A DNA stretch of 64,000 nucleotides from the NCBI RefSeq assembly GCF_003121925.1, contig NZ_QEWR01000002.1, positions 1 to 64,000 on the forward strand, written 5' to 3'. Source of the stretch: Ignatzschineria indica. Lineage in GTDB: Bacteria; Pseudomonadota; Gammaproteobacteria; Cardiobacteriales; Wohlfahrtiimonadaceae. Positions 62,606 to 64,000 of this stretch are shown piece after piece. The notes under the pieces were generated by a model. It saw only the letters and a list, made by a program, of their open reading frames with translations, had not been told where the DNA came from and made no database searches. Every line of letters starts with the position of its first letter. The stretch's first letter is position 1. The position numbers and the translations under genes were made by a program.

Positions 62606-63787
62606 TTATCCCATCTCAAAGTCTGAGTTTGCTTGAGTAGAGGGGTATGATTCGAAATTAAGGGGAGTAATCTCCCCCTCTTTTAATAGATTGATATAGG
62701 CAGGAGCCCCCTTTTGGAGAAAACCGTAACTTCTAAAGCTTTTCTGATCTTTCTGATAAATGAGAGTTGCCGGGATCGATGTCCCCAAAGCGAGCGCTTC
62801 TTCTAGAGGGATATCGAGAAGATCGATTGCATTGAGAATAGAGCAAGCCATATCGATATGGGCACCGGCAAGCGTTCCTTGATTATTTGTTAAACGCCCT
62901 TGATTGACATAAATTTGTTGATCATCTAAGTAGAATGATTTTTGATCACTGCCGATAGAACTCATGGCATCACTGACAATAAAGAGTTTTCCTTTAGGCT
63001 TACTCTGATAAGCTAGCTTCACCATTAAAGGATCGACATGAAAAGTATCATTGATAATGGAAACGTAACTCTCTTTCGATTGAATGGCATAACCTGTCGT
63101 TGCCGGATTGCGAGAGCTCATCTGTGGCATCGCATTATAGAGATGGGTAAATCCTTTAACGCCTGCCGCTAAAGCTCTATGAAGGAGATCGGGAGGGCAT
63201 TCGGTATGTCCGGCAAAGATAATTGCACCTGATTGAGTGAGCTTTTCAATAATGGGGAGTGGCACTATTTCAGGGGCTAGGGTAATGAGGCGAGGGATTT
63301 CTGTATAAGAGGCGATTAGATCGATCATCTCATCACTCAGAAGTCGGATATTATCTGCTTTATGGATCCCTTTACGTTCAGGATTGATCATCGGCCCTTC
63401 AATATGGATCCCAAGTAACCCTGGAAGCTTTTTCTCCATCCCCTCTGAAACGGCCTCCAATCCTCTTTTGATCACCTCATCTGTAGCAGTAATGAGCGTG
63501 GGAAGAAGTGCCGCTGTTCCTCTTGCTCGATGTGCTTTTAAAATTTGGGATATGCCGAGAAGATTAGGGGCATCATTAAAGAGTATTCCTCCACCACCAT
63601 TAACCTGTAGATCGATAAATCCTGGGAGCAATGTACCGTGGTACTCTTTTATTGTGTAAAAGGAGGGAATATCCTGTTGGGAGATGATCTCTTCAATAAG
63701 ACCATTTTTTAATAAGATGGCTGACTCTTTGAGTAGTTGCATGCCATCAAAGATTGTGGGAGCAACAAGAGCGATATTTTGATTCAT
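62606..63787 (-). CDS. nagA: N-acetylglucosamine-6-phosphate deacetylase
   Basis: 393 residues of the amidohydrolase family. LLPGFIDLQVNGGGGILFNDA, GIHIEGPMINPERKGIHK, IFAGHTECP, the histidine in GFTHLYNAMPQMSSRNP and the catalytic Asp in FIVSDAMSS (~270) are all NagA features. It makes glucosamine 6-phosphate from GlcNAc-6-P in amino sugar or cell wall recycling. No nagB is next to it in the window; the region beyond (63788-64000) shows no gene. Confidence 0.95.
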   Translation of the reverse strand: MNQNIALVAPTIFDGMQLLKESAILLKNGLIEEIISQQDIPSFYTIKEYHGTLLPGFIDLQVNGGGGILFNDAPNLLGISQILKAHRARGTAALLPTLITATDEVIKRGLEAVSEGMEKKLPGLLGIHIEGPMINPERKGIHKADNIRLLSDEMIDLIASYTEIPRLITLAPEIVPLPIIEKLTQSGAIIFAGHTECPPDLLHRALAAGVKGFTHLYNAMPQMSSRNPATTGYAIQSKESYVSIINDTFHVDPLMVKLAYQSKPKGKLFIVSDAMSSIGSDQKSFYLDDQQIYVNQGRLTNNQGTLAGAHIDMACSILNAIDLLDIPLEEALALGTSIPATLIYQKDQKSFRSYGFLQKGAPAYINLLKEGEITPLNFESYPSTQANSDFEMG

Positions 63788-64000
63788 GATTATTATGACA
63801 CTGGACTGATATTAGGCTGATATTGTGCCGGTATTATGTATTAAACAGAAGGTGTTTTCTTTAGGAAACATGGACTGAAAGTATTCTAGTCCTGTTGAGA
63901 CTCAGTGACAATCCTATTTTTTTAATGAAGAAGAGAAGCCGCTATTTAAATTTTTTATCATTTTACGGCATCTCTTACTATATCTTTTGCTGTATCTCTT

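Overview
The window is a stretch of chromosome from an A+T-rich gammaproteobacterium. Gene orders typical of that class are intact: pilN-pilO/P-pilQ-aroK-aroB-damX-like, lolB/ispE/tRNA-Gln/prs, rpmH-rnpA-yidD-yidC-mnmE, xerD-dsbC, yhbY//rlmE-ftsH. The overall flavour (a short PilQ, Lap-type secretion genes, strong A+T bias) would fit a Cardiobacteriales-type genus such as Ignatzschineria or Wohlfahrtiimonas. That placement is an inference from gene content only.

Layout. 1-600: end of a ribosomal RNA operon (23S tail, 5S, terminator). 600-1115: three degenerate tandem copies of a ~170 bp unit. 1340-5740: DUF485 protein plus a sodium:solute symporter, then a MocR/GntR-aminotransferase regulator divergent from the PLP synthase gene pdxS. 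5940-11780: a type I secretion apparatus (TolC-like lipoprotein, LapB-like ABC exporter, LapC-like adaptor) and a DIP1984-family gene, with no adjacent substrate. 12037-16546: a small lipoprotein and two OppA-like peptide-binding proteins in tandem. 16893-23005: a type IV pilus/competence alignment-secretin module with an apparent PilO-PilP fusion, coupled to aroK, aroB and a DamX-like ATPase without a SPOR domain. 23213-29603: uup, bamE, maf, an unknown membrane-anchored TPR-like protein and ftsY.

29846-33203 is the one clearly accessory segment. Two tRNA genes (Val-GAC and Ile2-CAT) are followed by a decayed possible MobF relaxase remnant, an IS5/IS427-type element whose transposase is broken by a 13 bp tandem duplication, and a two-gene ImmA/IrrE plus DUF4411 toxin-antitoxin-like operon. 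33282-44547: an unknown gene, a FUSC-family transporter, xpt, a B12-binding radical SAM protein, ispE/lolB, prs between two identical tRNA-Gln genes, yggX, and leuA behind a leucine-rich leader peptide. 45120-63787 is mostly housekeeping: metK (with a structured leader), rpmH, rnpA, yidD, yidC, mnmE, a DUF3820 gene, an Ala/Lys/Glu-rich helical lipoprotein, a Na/Pi cotransporter, xerD, dsbC, yhbY, rlmE, ftsH, ttcA, an AEC-family permease and nagA.

The most interesting signals beyond ordinary annotation are: (i) a strongly over-represented palindromic word TGCCGGCA (13 exact copies counted by eye, where base composition predicts fewer than one), reminiscent of a DNA-uptake-type word and present in every copy of the 170 bp repeat; (ii) the PilO-PilP fusion in a module with no pilM upstream; (iii) the leucine leader peptide and the metK leader structure; (iv) several short tandem repeats placed just upstream of genes; (v) the three-copy repeat itself. 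No calculation or database search was run. Everything is read from the sequence and from knowledge of the families.
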